From an uncultured Bacteriovorax sp. (lineage in GTDB: Bacteria; Bdellovibrionota; Bacteriovoracia; Bacteriovoracales; Bacteriovoracaceae): a stretch of 64,000 bases of DNA. This document shows, in pieces, positions 63,662 to 64,000 of the stretch. The stretch lies in NCBI GenBank assembly GCA_946481315.1, contig CAMLMH010000001.1, positions 372,001-436,000 of the forward strand. Reading direction: 5' to 3'. The notes beneath the pieces are model-generated. The model searched no databases, was not told the origin of the DNA, and saw only the letters and a list, made by a program, of their open reading frames with translations. The translations under genes and the position numbers were made by a program. Positions within the stretch are counted from its first letter, which is position 1, and each line of letters opens with the position of its first letter.

Positions 63662-64000
63662 CTAAACATCAGTAAATCGGTTGTCATTATAAGCGGGGGT
63701 TTTGTCAGTGTCTGTTCCTGTTTTCTTTAAAGTTGTTAGTTTGGCCGAGTCGCTGACTCTTTTTTTGTCGAACTTAATAATGTTATCAGTACGGGCATGC
63801 TTACGTTCGACACGATTCGATAGCGATTGAGACTGTCTGTGATCTGCAGTAATTACTAGTTGCTGTTGCTCCCCGCCTTTAATCGTAGATACTAAAACAC
63901 CGACTGCCGATTTAAGAGCTTCTGCCTGAACTGATAACTGTTCAGCTGCTGAAGCTGCTTCATGTGACGCCGAAGCGTTTTGCTGTGTCACCTGGTCAAG
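63662..64000 (-). CDS. Methyl-accepting chemotaxis protein, C-terminal part (runs off the right edge)
   Basis: The frame stays open to base 64000, so the gene starts outside the window. The visible part is the end of a chemoreceptor coiled coil (DQVTQQNASASHEAASAAEQLS), followed by a roughly 60-residue polar linker and the tail TPAYNDNRFTDV, almost the same as on the neighbouring receptor. This receptor, the next one and cheR lie in tandem on one strand. The sensor region is not visible. Confidence 0.9.
   Translation of the reverse strand, partial: LDQVTQQNASASHEAASAAEQLSVQAEALKSAVGVLVSTIKGGEQQQLVITADHRQSQSLSNRVERKHARTDNIIKFDKKRVSDSAKLTTLKKTGTDTDKTPAYNDNRFTDV

Noticed and set aside
1..64000. 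CRISPR arrays, insertion sequences, prophage or integrative elements
   Set aside because: I found no regularly spaced repeats, transposase, integrase or phage structural genes; the tRNA genes show no flanking duplicated ends.

Overview
The window looks like chromosomal DNA from a free-living, motile, Gram-negative bacterium of moderate-to-low GC. I infer the Bdellovibrionota (Bacteriovorax/Bdellovibrio-like predators) as the best guess, from the mix of genes and not from any marker search. Many Sec-exported small proteins of no recognised family sit beside chemoreceptors with CheR, two L,D-transpeptidases, an AmpG-type muropeptide permease, several exported peptidases and a FliL-like protein. 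TTG and GTG starts are common (yicC, gmk, maeB, argS, a chemoreceptor) and are usually backed by a good Shine-Dalgarno (SD) sequence. There are no insertion sequences, rRNA genes, CRISPR arrays or phage genes. Gene density is high, and no gene-free stretch exceeds 300 bases.

Layout. 0-10 kb: tail of a sensor kinase, an exported HExxH protein, a class V aminotransferase, a chemoreceptor behind a sigma-28-like promoter, truA, an exported subtilase, ampG and a receiver-domain protein. 10-24 kb: tRNA-Leu, an epimerase/acyltransferase pair, engB, a GAFTGA-type sigma-54 activator facing a FliL-domain membrane protein, a lipoprotein, the housekeeping run yicC-gmk-rel, and the opposing maeB-ridA-ydcF run. 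24-30 kb: a TPP riboswitch followed by a YkoEDC-type thiamine/HMP ECF transporter, oxyR, then argS, an OsmC-family gene and a small membrane protein on the other strand. 30-39 kb: lon, a small membrane protein coupled to a sodium:solute-symporter/histidine-kinase fusion (CbrA-like), a TPR-like membrane protein and oligopeptidase B. 39-45 kb: an island of small exported proteins of unknown function with a class C beta-lactamase-like hydrolase and a SWIB-domain protein, then tRNA-Glu and tRNA-Lys. 45-55 kb: mtaB, an L,D-transpeptidase, xdhA-xdhB-xdhC overlapping a PAS histidine kinase, a membrane protein and a second L,D-transpeptidase. 55-64 kb: purA with a degenerate acetyltransferase remnant behind it, a phosphoglycerate-dehydrogenase-like gene, dCMP deaminase, a DUF507-like gene, an exported caspase-like cysteine peptidase with a small partner, and a chemotaxis block (cheR and two chemoreceptors sharing an unusual C-terminal tail).

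The observations I would follow first are these. An exact 22-bp element lies about 85-120 bp upstream of two small exported-protein genes, with a shorter, near-identical copy upstream of a third, all in the 39-45 kb island. A perfect 11-bp hairpin contains the start codon of a lipoprotein gene at 40.4 kb. A compact lon terminator carries the SD of the next gene in its right arm and a TATAAT in its loop. The exported clan-CD-like peptidase sits at 59 kb. The shared receptor tail TPAYxDxRFxDV lies next to cheR. All functional names rest on motif recognition by eye; no database search was possible.
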